Assembly: GCA_026168455.1 (NCBI GenBank)
Contig: CM047431.1
Span: 29,955,958 to 30,019,957, forward strand
Direction of reading: 5' to 3'
Origin: Theocolax elegans
Lineage: Eukaryota > Arthropoda > Insecta > Hymenoptera > Cerocephalidae
DNA length: 64,000 nt
The notes under the pieces are model-generated. The model searched no databases. It worked only from the letters and a program-made list of their open reading frames with translations, and was not told the DNA's origin. Positions 11,094 through 21,010 of the stretch are shown here, piece after piece. A program made the translations under genes and the position numbers. How positions within the stretch are numbered: position 1 is the stretch's first letter; each line of letters opens with the position of its first letter.

Positions 11094-11240
11094 CATAATT
11101 ATAATATATTTTTGTCATATTTCGTTCTTTCTCGATTTTTAGACACATTCGTACATTGTTATATACAATTTAGTACAATAATAAATTATTTATAAAATGC
11201 AAGTAATAAATTTGCAGAATGAGTGTAAGAAAGTACGAAG

Positions 11241-11569
11241 ATTAGTAGGAATTTGTCGATCTGACGGAGGCGAAGGAAAAGAAAAAAAACACAAAAAGTT
11301 TTTCTTCCAAGCGACGTTTCGTTGGCTTGGTCTGCCAACCTCTTCAGGCTATTTTTTATTGATAACACACAAATAACAAATTAACAGAACGCACAAACAA
11401 TATTGAAAAACTTAGATGTAAAAAAAATACCTTTTTTATAATCGGATAACCGATTCGTCAAGCGGTTAGATAAACAGTCAACATAAGCAAAACTCGGTGT
11501 ATTTATATATATATCGCTAAAGGTAGTGTAACGTAAACATTGTACAACTGTCAAATCAGGCATTTAAAT
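11241..11569 (-). repeat. Penelope-like terminal repeat (pLTR), downstream copy
   Basis: On the minus strand it follows directly on the coding end (ATTTAAATGCCTGATTTG...) and contains the hammerhead-like motif. It is the reverse complement of 13458-13785 with very few differences. Confidence 0.85.
11310..11350 (-). ncRNA. Hammerhead-ribozyme-like motif in pLTR
   Basis: Minus-strand order: AGC, CTGAAGA (core box 1), a 6-bp stem GTTGGC/GCCAAC with a 7-nt loop, GAAA (core box 2), CGTC (cleavage triplet), GCT. AGC and GCT can close stem I. Stem III is minimal. Hammerheads with very short stem III are known from Penelope-like elements and are thought to act as dimers. Cleavage is inferred, not shown. 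Confidence 0.6.
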
Positions 11570-12511
11570 TTCTGAGAACTGGGAAATAAGAGCTATTTAA
11601 AAATCTAATATCGTCTTTCTTATTAATATTATTAACATCAAGTTTAATGTGTAACTTTTTATAATTGATCTCCCTATCGACAATTTTTACACCATCCCAA
11701 TCAAATTCATGTTTATTTAAAAACATATGTTGATTAATAACTGAATCAGTATTGTTATTCTTTTTGTGTTCATTAATCCTCGTTTTTAGTAAACGTTTAG
11801 TTTCACCAACGTAAGATGCAGGACAGTCTTTACAATTTAATTTATAAACAAGATTCATCTGTTCAAACTTTTTTGTACCATCTTTACCCAGTTTAATAAT
11901 AGAATTCAAACTTTTTTGAACTAATGGTAGAGTTTGAATATTAACAGACCTTAATATGCGAGATAATTTATCAAAATTCTGAGAAAAAGGTAATGGTAAA
12001 TAGGCAAGACGTTTAATTCTGGAAGTAGATTGAATATTTTTTTTAAATTTTAACTTATTTAGACGGAAGTGAATATTTTGTTTAATAAATTTGATATTGT
12101 AGTCATTGTCGATAAGTAGATTTTTTACAATATTTAAATTAGTTGTATGATATCGTACATCTGATAATAAAAAAGCTCTGTCTACTAAATTATAAATACC
12201 ATTCTTTTTTTGTTGAGTTGGATGATTTGAAAAATAATTAATCAATCGACCAGAAGCTATGGGTTTTTGGTACCAATTTGTTATAATACGATCATTTTCT
12301 CTAATTAAGGTAATGTCAAGAAAATTGATTTTTTGGTTTATTTCTAATTCTGAAGTAAATTGTAAATTTTTATTATATGAATTAAAAATATTTATAACTA
12401 AATTTACATGTTCTTTCTTAACACACAAGATAGTATCATCAACGTATCTAAAATAAAAAAGTGGTTTGCAATTATGTAATGGATGATTTGGAAAATGATT
12501 GCTTAAATAAA
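11556..12511 (-). pseudogene. Penelope-like RT/endonuclease, copy 1 (5'-truncated)
   Basis: This copy begins inside the reverse transcriptase palm (the FRYVDDTILC catalytic motif is at about 12440-12470, just ahead of the open frame that starts at 12428) and runs through the thumb into a C-terminal endonuclease. The endonuclease is GIY-YIG-like: a Cys pair in LNCKDCPASYVGETKR, then TRINEHKK with the conserved Arg and a downstream His. The C-terminus (SSYFPVLRNLNA) is complete. The N-terminal part of the reverse transcriptase is absent, replaced by the junction with copy 2. Not functional alone. Confidence 0.85.
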
Positions 12512-13457
12512 TTATTGAACGAACAACGAAAACAATTTAATGTGTAACATTTCCGAAATAAGACGCTTTTTATAATTGATCTCCCTATCGACAATTTTTA
12601 CACCATCCCAATCAAATTCATGTTTATTTAAAAACATATGTTGATTAATAACTGAATCAGTATTGTTATTCTTTTTATGTTCATTAATCCTCGTTTTTAG
12701 TAAACGTTTAGTTTCACCAACGTAAGATGCAGGACAGTCTTTACAATTTAATTTATAAACAACATTCATCTGTTCAAACTTTTTTGTACCATCTTTACCC
12801 AGTTTAATAATAGAATTCAAACTTTTTTGAACTAATGGTAGAGTTTGAATATTAACAGACCTTAATATGCGAGATAATTTATCAAAATTCTGAGAAAAAG
12901 GTAATGGTAAATAGGCAAGACGTTTAATTCTGGAAGTAGATTGAATATTTTTTTTAAATTTTAACTTATTAAGACGGAAGTGAATATTTTGTTTAATAAA
13001 TTTAATATTGTAGTCATTGTCGATAAGTAGATTTTTTACAATATTTAAATTAGTTGTATGATATCGTACATCTGATAAAAAAAAAGCTCTGTCTACTAAA
13101 TTATAAATAACATTCTTTTTTTGTTGAAATGGATGATTTGAAAAATAATTAATCAATCGACCAGAAGCTATGGGTTTTTGGTACCAATTTGTTATAATAC
13201 GATCATTTTCTCTAATTAAGGTAATGTCAAGAAAATTGATTTTTTGGTTTATTTCTAATTCTGAAGTAAATTGTAAATTTTTATTATATGAATTAGAAAT
13301 ATTTATAACTAAATTTACATGTTCTTTCTTAACACACAAGATAGTATCATCAACGTATCTAAAATAAAAAAGTGGTTTGCAATTATGTAATGGATGATTT
13401 GGAAAATGATTGCTTAAATAAATTATTGAACGAACATAATTGCAAACCACTTTTTTA
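12512..13457 (-). pseudogene. Penelope-like RT/endonuclease, copy 2 (both ends cut)
   Basis: A second tandem copy, nearly identical to copy 1. It has the upstream segment NYVRSIIYLSNHFPNH and the catalytic FRYVDDTIL, thumb, and the endonuclease core CPASYVGETKRLLKTR. Its C-terminus is replaced: after REINYKK the frame reads into RLISEMLHIKL and stops at 12512, where the sequence joins copy 1. The open frame extends artificially into the inverted pLTR beyond 13457. Differences between the copies are few, so the duplication is young or is part of the insertion mechanism. Confidence 0.85.
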
Positions 13458-13785
13458 TTTAAATGCCTGATTTGACAGTTGTACAATGTTTACGTTACAC
13501 TACCTTTAGCGATATATATATAAATACACCGAGTTTTGCTTATGTTGACTGTTTATCTAACCGCTTGACGAATCGGTTATCCGATTATAAAAAAGGTATT
13601 TTTTTTACATCTAAGTTTTTCAATATTGTTTGTGCGTTCTGTTAATTTGTTATTTGTGTGTTATCAATAAAAAATAGCCTGAAGAGGTTGGCAGACCAAG
13701 CCAACGAAACGTCGCTTGGAAGAAAAACTTTTTGTGTTTTTTTTCTTTTCCTTCGCCTCCGTCAGATCGACAAATTCCTACTAAT
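13458..13785 (+). repeat. Penelope-like terminal repeat (pLTR), inverted upstream copy
   Basis: Reverse complement of 11241-11569, so the two coding copies are enclosed by an inverted repeat. It starts ATTTAAATGCCTG and ends CAAATTCCTACTAAT. Confidence 0.85.
13676..13716 (+). ncRNA. Hammerhead-ribozyme-like motif in inverted pLTR
   Basis: Same elements as at 11310-11350 but on the plus strand: AGC, CTGAAGA, stem GTTGGC/GCCAAC, GAAA, CGTC, GCT. The core is unchanged between the copies. Confidence 0.6.
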
Positions 13786-14619
13786 TACCATGGAGAGCGC
13801 TCATCATATTTATGAAAGTACGAAGATGTTAAAAACGTAAAGAATTGTACACCAATGTAAGTACGGAAAGATACATTTTCTTACATTTGCGAATGTTTGT
13901 ATGGATTATTCAAAATTCATTTTCTGTGAAAGGAAATCTTATAATACGTAATACTACTTTTCGATCCAAGTATGCTTTCTTCGCTCGGGCGACGAATTCT
14001 TACTCAAAATGAAATGTACAATGCAAATCGAACATTATTTTATGATTCAAATACAAAATTTAGTCGTCATCTCCGAAGCACAGTAATTTTCGCATTTTTG
14101 TATGTCTATTCGGCATCCCGTTTCGCGAAACATTTTAATTTGTTCAACAAATAACGAAAAAATCTTAAAAATGACTTTCGAAATTACAGTGAAAAAACCA
14201 GTATCGACTTTTATGTTACTTGCTTATATGAGAAAAATGGCACTTATTGCACGAAGTGCTAGAGAACATAAAAAAATACATGAAAGTGTACAAAAGTATA
14301 AACAAATCGTTCATTAATGTAAATGCAAGAGTATTAATACTGTAAAATCGCATCATAACCATAATTTATTAAAAGATACAAAAACGTACAAAATTGTACT
14401 GACTTGCAAAAGGTGCCGAAATGCATAACATTCATAATTGTATATATTTTGTAAGTTTTTGTACGATTTCGTACATGTTTGTACATTTTCCATTTCCACA
14501 GCCAGGAGTGGTGTATTTTTTCCCGCGGTTCATACAATTTACCTTGTTAAAAGCATCCAAGAAGCTATTATCCTTAGTCAAAATCAGTTACAGTGGTCTG
14601 TAGGTAGATATTTGAAGGT
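13786..14619. other. Non-coding AT-rich sequence
   Basis: Short open frames (60-77 aa) appear on both strands, but none shows a recognisable motif, splice pattern or strand bias. A GTAC-rich vocabulary (gtacaaa, tgtacg) recurs at 14270-14490. I see no gene. Confidence 0.4.
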
Positions 14620-15214
14620 TTAAATTATAATTTAAGCTTTTTGAAAGTATTTTAACTTAATTTCTTCATTAAATATTACCTTTGCAATGAATTACTTCGA
14701 ATCGAAATTTAAATTTCGCGTAAAATCTCCGCGGAACAAAAATATAACCTTCCCGTTTAATCTTCGTCTAATTAAAAAGAAATATATAATTTTATAATAA
14801 TTAAATATATAAATATTAATTATTAATAATCTAAAAAAAAATCGAATAAAGAATATAGTGATAGCAAAAAAAAAAACTTCTTGCCCTAGTAAAAATCTTA
14901 TCATAAATGTAACGTTTTTTAAGCCAAAAAATGGCCAAGTGTCATAAAATAGCCAATAAATGCCCAATTAATGGCAAAATTAGAGTTTTATTTAACCTTC
15001 AAATGTTGAATTTCTACCAGGGTAGTAACCGTCATGAATGTGTCCGTAGAAGAATGGAAATAATTCAGTGTATCGACGAAGATTAAACGGGAAGGTTATA
15101 TTTTTGTTCCGCGGAGATTTTACGCAAAATTTAAATTTCGATTCGAAATAATAATTTCATTGCAAAGGTAATGTTTAATGAAGAAATACTTTCAAAAAAC
15201 TTAAATTATAATTA
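14620..15214. repeat. Inverted-repeat (MITE-like) element, about 145-bp arms
   Basis: The arm TTAAATTATAATTTAAG... through CCGTTTAATCTTCGTC (14620-14771) is repeated in reverse complement at about 15073-15214. The spacer is about 300 bp and AT-rich. No coding sequence. It ends about 70 bp outside the Polinton. Confidence 0.8.
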
Positions 15215-15288
15215 TATGTACAAGTGTTCACTACACGTTAAATTGAGAAGATTTTCGACTTCTACAGGAAAGGTTTTCTATATCCAAT

Positions 15289-15472
15289 AGTAGTTAGGGG
15301 GGCACTATGGCGCACCCAAACAAACGTGACTCATGAGGCGAGTCGCTACGACTCGTACGTTTTTGATGACCCAGCAGATGATCCGTCTGTGTCTAACCTG
15401 CTGATGGTGCATAGTATCCGATGTTACCTATGACACGTGTCCCTCATCGACATTAACGTTACCAATATAAAT
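15289..15472 (+). repeat. Polinton left terminal inverted repeat
   Basis: About 184 bp from AGTAGTTAGGGG to ACGTTACCAATAT, matching the right repeat at roughly 90%. It contains the near-palindrome GAGTCGCTACGACTC and a CCTGCTGATGGTG box that recurs just inside at about 15525. Confidence 0.92.
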
Positions 15473-15734
15473 ATGTGATTTTTTTCTATCACTATTTTTA
15501 TACATTTTATGCCTTATTGCAATTGACCTGCTGATGGTGTGTAGTACCCGATAATTCCTATACATCTCAGCGGTATGACTTTTTTCAGTAGATTGATGAT
15601 ACAACATCGTATTAAAATGATTATCTTTTAAGAGTTTGCAGCAGGTATTGAAATAAATAGATAAAATATAACCATCAAATATTGTAATTTATTTTATCAT
15701 TAACTTTATACAAATGTACTTTATTTTTTAATTG
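15473..15734. other. Polinton subterminal non-coding DNA
   Basis: AT-rich. Contains a second copy of the CCTGCTGATGGTG box (about 15526-15538), otherwise only in the terminal repeat. No gene seen. Confidence 0.4.
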
Positions 15735-15899
15735 TTATATTTTTTTGTAGGTGTACTTTTTAGATGGAATGTAAGCATTTGGAGAGATTTTCTCCGTAAA
15801 CTGCTTCCACTTGTACTTGGTTTTGATACTGATTTTCTTATCATCTTTTTCTTTACTTATTAAAGGAGTGCATAGATGGTTGCTCTTATTTTGGCCCAT
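15735..15899 (-). CDS. Hypothetical 54-aa Lys-rich Polinton protein
   Basis: An ATG at 15899 opens a 54-codon frame ending at TAA 15735-15737. The product is very basic and hydrophilic, with KEKDDKKISIKTKYKWKQF in the middle, and has no signal peptide or membrane segment. It lies at the left end of the minus-strand gene series, where Polintons often have small unknown genes. Its reality rests on position, strand and composition only; it could be a chance frame or a degraded remnant of a larger gene. Confidence 0.3.
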   Translation of the reverse strand: MGQNKSNHLCTPLISKEKDDKKISIKTKYKWKQFTEKISPNAYIPSKKYTYKKI

Positions 15900-16289
15900 G
15901 GTTGTAGACTTACCAGATCGGACTGAATGAATTCGCTGTCGATAAATAGTATTTAATCCCTCCCGCCCCTTCCAACTATTTGTGTTAGATGTTTATTGTT
16001 TATCACGTGATATATTATACTAATTAAAAATGTTAATTATATAAATAAATAATGAAACAATAACTATTGATTTTATCGTAAATCATATTTTTTTAAGAAA
16101 CAATGTAAATTACTCTATAAATGAAATATTTCCTTGAATGGATAATATTAATATAGTGACAATAACAAGGTCGAAAAGGAAAGGGAACGGTCAATTATGG
16201 TTAAGAAATAAAATTGTTAATAATGTTTTATTAATCGTGAAATATTCTACCGTTGAGTAATTTTACTATATTATCAGTATACAGAGTCA
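15900..16289. other. Non-coding AT-rich Polinton DNA
   Basis: No open frame of interest; a short GC-richer patch near 15955-15985. Nothing recognised. Confidence 0.35.
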
Positions 16290-16856
16290 TTATTTCAACA
16301 TTATATAACGTATTTCATTCAAACTTAACGCGTTTTTTACAGTAACAGATTCATCTGCATTAATTTTTGCATAAATAGAATCGAGTATTTCATCGTTAAT
16401 GTCAGATGTGACATCTATAATATTTTTTTCGGTAAATTCAGTTATTTGAGCATCATGCAGACTAACATTCTTATCATATATAAAGTTAACAGTTTCTCGA
16501 GTTAAAACAGATACAAGCGATGATATATTATTTAAATATTTTAATCTTTCGTTGATACATATACTCACATTTAACAACTTATCGAATGTAATTTTTTTTA
16601 TAACAACACTACGACGAAAACGTTTTACAGGTGGTCCATGTATTGGTCTATGATCTTCTTCAATCTCAATCACCTTATCATTGTGTGCATATGTGTATCT
16701 TAATATCCAACCATGACCGTAAACCTTTTGGTCGTAGAGCTCATCCTTATGACCCCTAAAATATCCGTCAATTTCTTCCAGAATTAGACAAAACTCTGAC
16801 CAGCCTTCCTTTGAAAATGGTATACTGATGAAATCTGTAGCTAACAGTCGTACCAT
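16290..16856 (-). CDS. Polinton gene of unknown function
   Basis: The frame from the first ATG (16856) encodes about 188 aa. The frame stays open for about 45 further codons upstream to near 16993 (including SSYQSSDQLLSRLYS and KILIGLEYTDLG) but without an ATG, so the true start may have been lost or be spliced. Visible traits: EIEEDHRPIHGPPVKRFRRS, a basic turn after an acidic one, and a C-terminal half of predicted amphipathic helices. No transmembrane segment or catalytic motif recognised. It is co-oriented with and downstream of the protease gene, so it is probably a Polinton accessory or virion gene. Confidence 0.5.
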   Translation of the reverse strand: MVRLLATDFISIPFSKEGWSEFCLILEEIDGYFRGHKDELYDQKVYGHGWILRYTYAHNDKVIEIEEDHRPIHGPPVKRFRRSVVIKKITFDKLLNVSICINERLKYLNNISSLVSVLTRETVNFIYDKNVSLHDAQITEFTEKNIIDVTSDINDEILDSIYAKINADESVTVKNALSLNEIRYIMLK

Positions 16857-17173
16857 AGGAAACACTTGATATTCTCCTAAATCAGTATATTCGAGACCGA
16901 TAAGGATTTTTTTAGTATACGACTTATTTAAAGAGTATAACCGACTTAGTAGCTGATCCGATGATTGATAGGATGACTTAGGATGGCCATTTTTTCATTG
17001 ATTTTTATTCATTGTTACACGACAACTTAATAATAATTCTTAGCTTCAAGAGATCGACGAAGCTCTCGTCGTGACGTTCACTTTTATACTGACGAGAAAA
17101 TTATTACTGAGGAAAGTGATAGTGACTAATCCAGTCAACCACGTGAAACTCGTGACTGTAACTCATACACATT

Positions 17174-17695
17174 TTACAGTAAAGACATCTTGGAATTTGA
17201 TTTTTGTAAATATCTGACAATGCAACCGTCATTACCCCAACCCACAAATCTTTTATCAGCGTTCTTATGTTGTACGAGTCTTCTTACAATGGCATCGTTC
17301 TTTGAAAGATCAGCGGAAAAAAGCTTAAAGAATTTCTGTAACCCAACACCCCTACTCATATAATCAAGAAACAAAATGCAATATTGACCGCACACGTCAG
17401 ATGAGTCATTTTGCAGCTGTCGTGAATTCCAACGATAATGCTTACAATTTTTGTTTATTCTATTAATATGAGATGATACAAACGGAGGGTTTCCATAACT
17501 ATCAAAGTAATATCCAATTCCATTTTTACCAACGTATACGGCAACCCAATGCATACCGGGTTTCGTATGATCGTCAGTATTGAAGACAAAAGCAGTCGGT
17601 TTCATCCACACCCGTGGTATCCGATCTGCTGGAAATACGCCCACTGTGTGAGTCCGAATACTGGACAAATGTTTCAGAACCTCTAAACTGTTCAT
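17174..17695 (-). CDS. Adenain-type (C5) cysteine protease of Polinton
   Basis: Predicted maturation protease that would cleave capsid precursors. The ATG at 17695 gives 173 aa, near the usual size. Catalytic residues are in order: His in KPGMHWVAVYVG, the acidic residue in YYFDSYGNPP, Gln in SRQLQNDSSD and Cys in DVCGQYCILFLDY. All four are kept, and there is no stop or frameshift, so the enzyme may be intact. The gene overlaps the end of the upstream 217-aa frame. Adenain-like proteases are a hallmark of Polintons and adenoviruses. Confidence 0.88.
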   Translation of the reverse strand: MNSLEVLKHLSSIRTHTVGVFPADRIPRVWMKPTAFVFNTDDHTKPGMHWVAVYVGKNGIGYYFDSYGNPPFVSSHINRINKNCKHYRWNSRQLQNDSSDVCGQYCILFLDYMSRGVGLQKFFKLFSADLSKNDAIVRRLVQHKNADKRFVGWGNDGCIVRYLQKSNSKMSLL

Positions 17696-18227
17696 CACAA
17701 AGCCTTGTTGGTGTACTAAAGTTTAATTCGACGGGTGTATTTCTTTTTTTCGAGTTTAGCCACTCTTTTAAACGATAAACATTATTTAATGCACAACTAT
17801 ATTGCAAATATGTTCTCTTTAATCCGTGATGGATGCAATATTTATCATTCCATGGTAAATGTTGAAATGACCGACAATCGTTGTCGTACTCCAAATTAAT
17901 AACCTCGTGCGCTGTCAGTTTATGAATAAATAACCATTTTTCTTTACCACGCGTATAGATCGTACGTGCGTTCTTTGTAATTTCTTTCAAACTTTTTATT
18001 AACATCTTCTTTGACACTTCACCTTCGAAATAATCTATACCGTGGTGATGGTTTGTTAACCAGTTATTTTGTTTTCTTATATCTTCAGTTAATCGTTCGA
18101 TACCTATTAATGGTGCAACGATCCAATGTCCACTAAAATCATCGTTCACTGAAACGACTGCAACTTCCTTAGGCGTTATTGTATCTTCTTTTTCTTTGAA
18201 ACACTGAATGTAAATGATTATATCCAT
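17574..18227 (-). CDS. Conserved Polinton-associated protein, function unknown
   Basis: An ATG at 18227 opens 217 codons. Notable residues: VAVVSVNDDFSGHWIVAP, NNWLTNHHHGIDYFEGE, EKWLFIHKLT, EVINLEYDNDC and a Cys/His-rich C-terminal part (DKYCIHHGLK, YSCALNN). The pattern of a 'G-I-D' strand, a charged helix, a 'K-W' turn and later 'C..H...C' resembles proteins I recall as common in Polintons and other insect elements; an RNase H-like or nuclease fold is only a guess. The last 40 codons overlap the protease in another frame and look less conserved, so the natural end may be near 17700. No break in the main body. Confidence 0.6.
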   Translation of the reverse strand: MDIIIYIQCFKEKEDTITPKEVAVVSVNDDFSGHWIVAPLIGIERLTEDIRKQNNWLTNHHHGIDYFEGEVSKKMLIKSLKEITKNARTIYTRGKEKWLFIHKLTAHEVINLEYDNDCRSFQHLPWNDKYCIHHGLKRTYLQYSCALNNVYRLKEWLNSKKRNTPVELNFSTPTRLCDEQFRGSETFVQYSDSHSGRISSRSDTTGVDETDCFCLQY

Positions 18228-18315
18228 GGTGATAGTTCGAAGAGTTAAAACGTACTGATCCGTATAAATGTTGGATTTTTACATTATTCGACAAACAGCT
18301 CCATCTATGAAATAT

Positions 18316-19638
18316 TTATCCGCTAAAATCGACTATTACTTGTCTTGACGCATCAATTTCTAATATGTTTTCGAATTCAGCATAAATTATACAATTCACG
18401 GTAGTATACAATGGTTCATCGAATCTCACATCTAATCGAACACTACCGTGTCTAACCAAATTCCAGAGTGTATGATCATTCGCTGACAAGTCAGGTGTCA
18501 AATCAATGGCGAATAGACAGAAACCATTAGGGTATGCATCACGTGTAATTTTGTTACCCTCGTTTAAAAAGTGTATACCAGTACCAGAAAATAATGTATG
18601 ATAGGTCTCAACGTACAACTGATTTGTTTTAAAATCAGGTTGCAAGGGTTTTGATGGTATCTGTACACCGTCTACGTATAGACACAAAAAATTAATGTTA
18701 AGGTTTTCGAAATTAAAAGGATTAAAATTTTTATGACCATTAAAAGCCTTATTTTTTACGAAACCAACAATTATCCTTTTTGGCAATTGTCCAAGAATTA
18801 TGTTGTCTAATGTTTCCCCATGTACACCGTTGTGCATTGTAAAAGCCTTTACCTCCACTCGTGTTACAGGGTATTTTGCTGTGGTGTTGGACAGAGCTTT
18901 CGCGTGCGTCAATAGTATTCTAGGATTAATCTTTACACATCTAATCAACAAATTGGCCTCGTCAATATTGAGAGATAGCAAACCTGTTGGATCGATGAGG
19001 GAAAAACTATCTCGTGATCGAACTAATCTCACGCGTACTTCCACACCATTTATCAATAACTTGTCTTGATTAAAAATGTCACCGTGCAAATGTCCAATCA
19101 TATCAACAGACTTTTCGTAATTTAAAAGTTTAGTACGATTTGTGAGACCTATATTACCACCATCCGAATCGTCCATTTTTCCGGGTGTATCATCAGACCA
19201 TAATACAGTTGTAAGATGTGACTCTTTAGCAGCGCTACCGTAGTTTAATAAAGTTTCTATATATGCACGATAAGCATATGAATTATTCGGTGGGGATACA
19301 GGTTTAGAATTAAAAAATACGTCTACTTGATTAAACATCGAATGCATAAAATTATTGATAGGACCTGATTTCTTCAACAGCTGTCGTGTAGCTTCATCGA
19401 TATCACTAGCAGTGTATTTTAAGGAAACACGTAAACTTAGCATAGTGTGAGCAAGATCCAGATATTCGTCACCGTTTCCAGGAATTACAAACTCAATAGG
19501 TGAATCACTTGTCAACGATGAGATAGGTTTGTACTGAATCCACTGCGACCCTTCGATGGTTGTCTGTATGGGCGGAATCTCAAATAAGAGCAATTCTGAT
19601 TTGAGACATTCGCAAGATTGTGTATGTAAGAATGCCAT
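18316..19638 (-). CDS. Polinton major capsid protein (double jelly-roll type)
   Basis: An intact 440-aa frame from ATG 19638. The N-terminus (CECLKSELLLFEIPPIQT, then SQWIQYKPISSL and IEFVIPGNGDEYLDL) matches the family usually annotated as F54H12.2-like, which structural work identified as the Polinton hexon-like capsid protein. The rest is beta-rich with few long helices, and the C-terminus RLDVRFDEPLYTTVNCIIYAEFE fits a terminal jelly-roll strand. The start is 3 bases from the end of the preceding small virion-type gene. No stop or frameshift in 1.3 kb, unlike its replication-gene neighbours. Confidence 0.85.
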   Translation of the reverse strand: MAFLHTQSCECLKSELLLFEIPPIQTTIEGSQWIQYKPISSLTSDSPIEFVIPGNGDEYLDLAHTMLSLRVSLKYTASDIDEATRQLLKKSGPINNFMHSMFNQVDVFFNSKPVSPPNNSYAYRAYIETLLNYGSAAKESHLTTVLWSDDTPGKMDDSDGGNIGLTNRTKLLNYEKSVDMIGHLHGDIFNQDKLLINGVEVRVRLVRSRDSFSLIDPTGLLSLNIDEANLLIRCVKINPRILLTHAKALSNTTAKYPVTRVEVKAFTMHNGVHGETLDNIILGQLPKRIIVGFVKNKAFNGHKNFNPFNFENLNINFLCLYVDGVQIPSKPLQPDFKTNQLYVETYHTLFSGTGIHFLNEGNKITRDAYPNGFCLFAIDLTPDLSANDHTLWNLVRHGSVRLDVRFDEPLYTTVNCIIYAEFENILEIDASRQVIVDFSG

Positions 19639-19641
19639 TTT

Positions 19642-20178
19642 TTATCCAAAAATATCTCGATTTATTCGAACGTTTTTCTTATTTTTCTTATTCTTTTGTG
19701 TGATTTTTTTTCTTCTCTTGTTCTTGACTGATTTATTACTTTTCGATTTACGATTTTTATTTGATTTTCTCTTTATTGATCTCTTGATATGACCTGCCAA
19801 AGCTGCAGGTATCAACTGCAGTGCACCGGTGATGCGCTGTTTTTTATAATCTGACCCCTCCATAAATCTGTCTAACTTTTCATTAGCTTTCCTTTTAAAA
19901 TTTTTACCTGATTCGCGAACTCGTGTCTCAAACGATTCTCTTAAAGGTACATTATTAGATGCCACGTCAGAAACGATGTTCGCACCAGTACGTTAGGTTT
20001 CTTTACCTACAGTTTTTACACCGCGTGTAATAAGAGGTAACACTCTTCGGAAAATTCCTGCGAGGAATGAACCGATACCACCGTGACCTTTTTGATAAGG
20101 ATTACCAATGTAAATACGTCCAACACCTTCTCTACCTCCACCAACTTGTTGACTAAAATATTCATCGTAGCAATCCAT
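19642..20178 (-). pseudogene. Polinton basic virion-type protein with one stop
   Basis: The frame starts at ATG 20178 and, after one TAA at about 19993-19995, continues in the same frame to 19642. The N-terminal part has a Gly-rich lead and an amphipathic hydrophobic segment GGIGSFLAGIFRRVLPLI, similar in style to membrane-active minor capsid proteins of adenovirus type (pVI-like; inference). The C-terminal part is extremely basic, with KRSIKRKSNKNRKSKSNK and more Lys/Arg, suitable for DNA binding. Its position between penton and major capsid genes supports a virion role. One nonsense mutation separates the two halves. Confidence 0.7.
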
Positions 20179-20181
20179 TAT

Positions 20182-21010
20182 TTATTCTTGACGACGAAAG
20201 TCTAGCGTCAATGTCAAAGTACCAGAATCGAATGCTATAGGATTGCCTTGTTGATCCCTTATATCTATTTCTACAGTTTAAAAGTTGTTAAACCATATAG
20301 GTATATACATGGGTGAAGAAAAAGTTTTAATTCTAAATCCTCCATACCTATAATCTGTACTGTTTAACGAGACAGCTCGTAACAAACGCGTTTGAACATC
20401 ACCTGTCACATGGTTCACAAATATCTGTATAGACCATTAACATATCGGGTAAACTATTTGATAGATTACTCGGTCGTATAGAAACTAAGATTTTATCTTT
20501 ATCGACAATTAATGGTTTTAAGTCTGTAGCTGAGTAGTCGAATCCAAGAATTTTTCAGACAATTCTAGAGATAAAAAAAGAATGTAACATTTCGGAGCAA
20601 GATTGATGTGCACATATTCTACGGACAGCTGTGTAACCTCCTCGCTCTATGTGAAATTTTAAGTGATCTTTAACACAATATAAACTATTGATTTCTTCAA
20701 TTAAACTTTCTATACTTTTGTAGACTACAGGATGTAAAAATGAGGCGTCGTCCACCGTGTACTCTATTGTTTCTGGATTAGATTTTTCGGATAGTATTTC
20801 GGGTGTGATTATCATATGCACAGTTCTATCTTCTTCACTCACTATATGTTGAAAAGTAAGAGGTACTTGAATTTCCGCAATAGCCACACTCTATGTACCT
20901 TGCAGACGGACTGGTTGTGGTAATTGTGTAATATAGTGTGTTGTCGTATTATCCGGAAAATATTGCATACTACTATTACTCGGTAATACAATGTAAAATT
21001 GATCTTTCAT
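20182..21010 (-). pseudogene. Polinton minor capsid (penton-like) protein, broken
   Basis: The start ATG at 21010 overlaps the integrase stop (ATGA). The N-terminus MKDQFYIVLPSNSSMQYFPD and the C-terminal strands (YRYGGFRIKTFSSPMYIPIW, then VEIDIRDQQGNPIAFDSG) match the Polinton penton family, a single jelly-roll protein at capsid vertices. An in-frame TAG lies at about 20888, after PVRLQGT. The frame shifts in the region near 20430, and another stop (TAA) occurs near 20279. The end is DFRRQE at 20182. It would need repair of at least three lesions, so it is dead. Confidence 0.8.

Larger units (their letters stand above)
11241..13785 (-). mobile_element. Penelope-like element, partly duplicated, inverted pLTRs
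   Basis: Two head-to-tail partial copies of a reverse transcriptase plus GIY-YIG-like endonuclease frame lie on the minus strand, between two copies of a 329-bp terminal repeat in opposite orientation (11241-11569 and 13458-13785). Such rearranged terminal repeats are usual for Penelope-like elements. GAAAGTACGAAG occurs at 11229-11240 and again at 13814-13825 and is probably the target-site duplication, with 28 extra bases on the right. Confidence 0.88.

Noticed and set aside
11241..13785. DNA transposon with terminal inverted repeats
   Set aside because: The inverted ends enclose Penelope-type RT and endonuclease and hold hammerhead motifs, so they are pLTRs.
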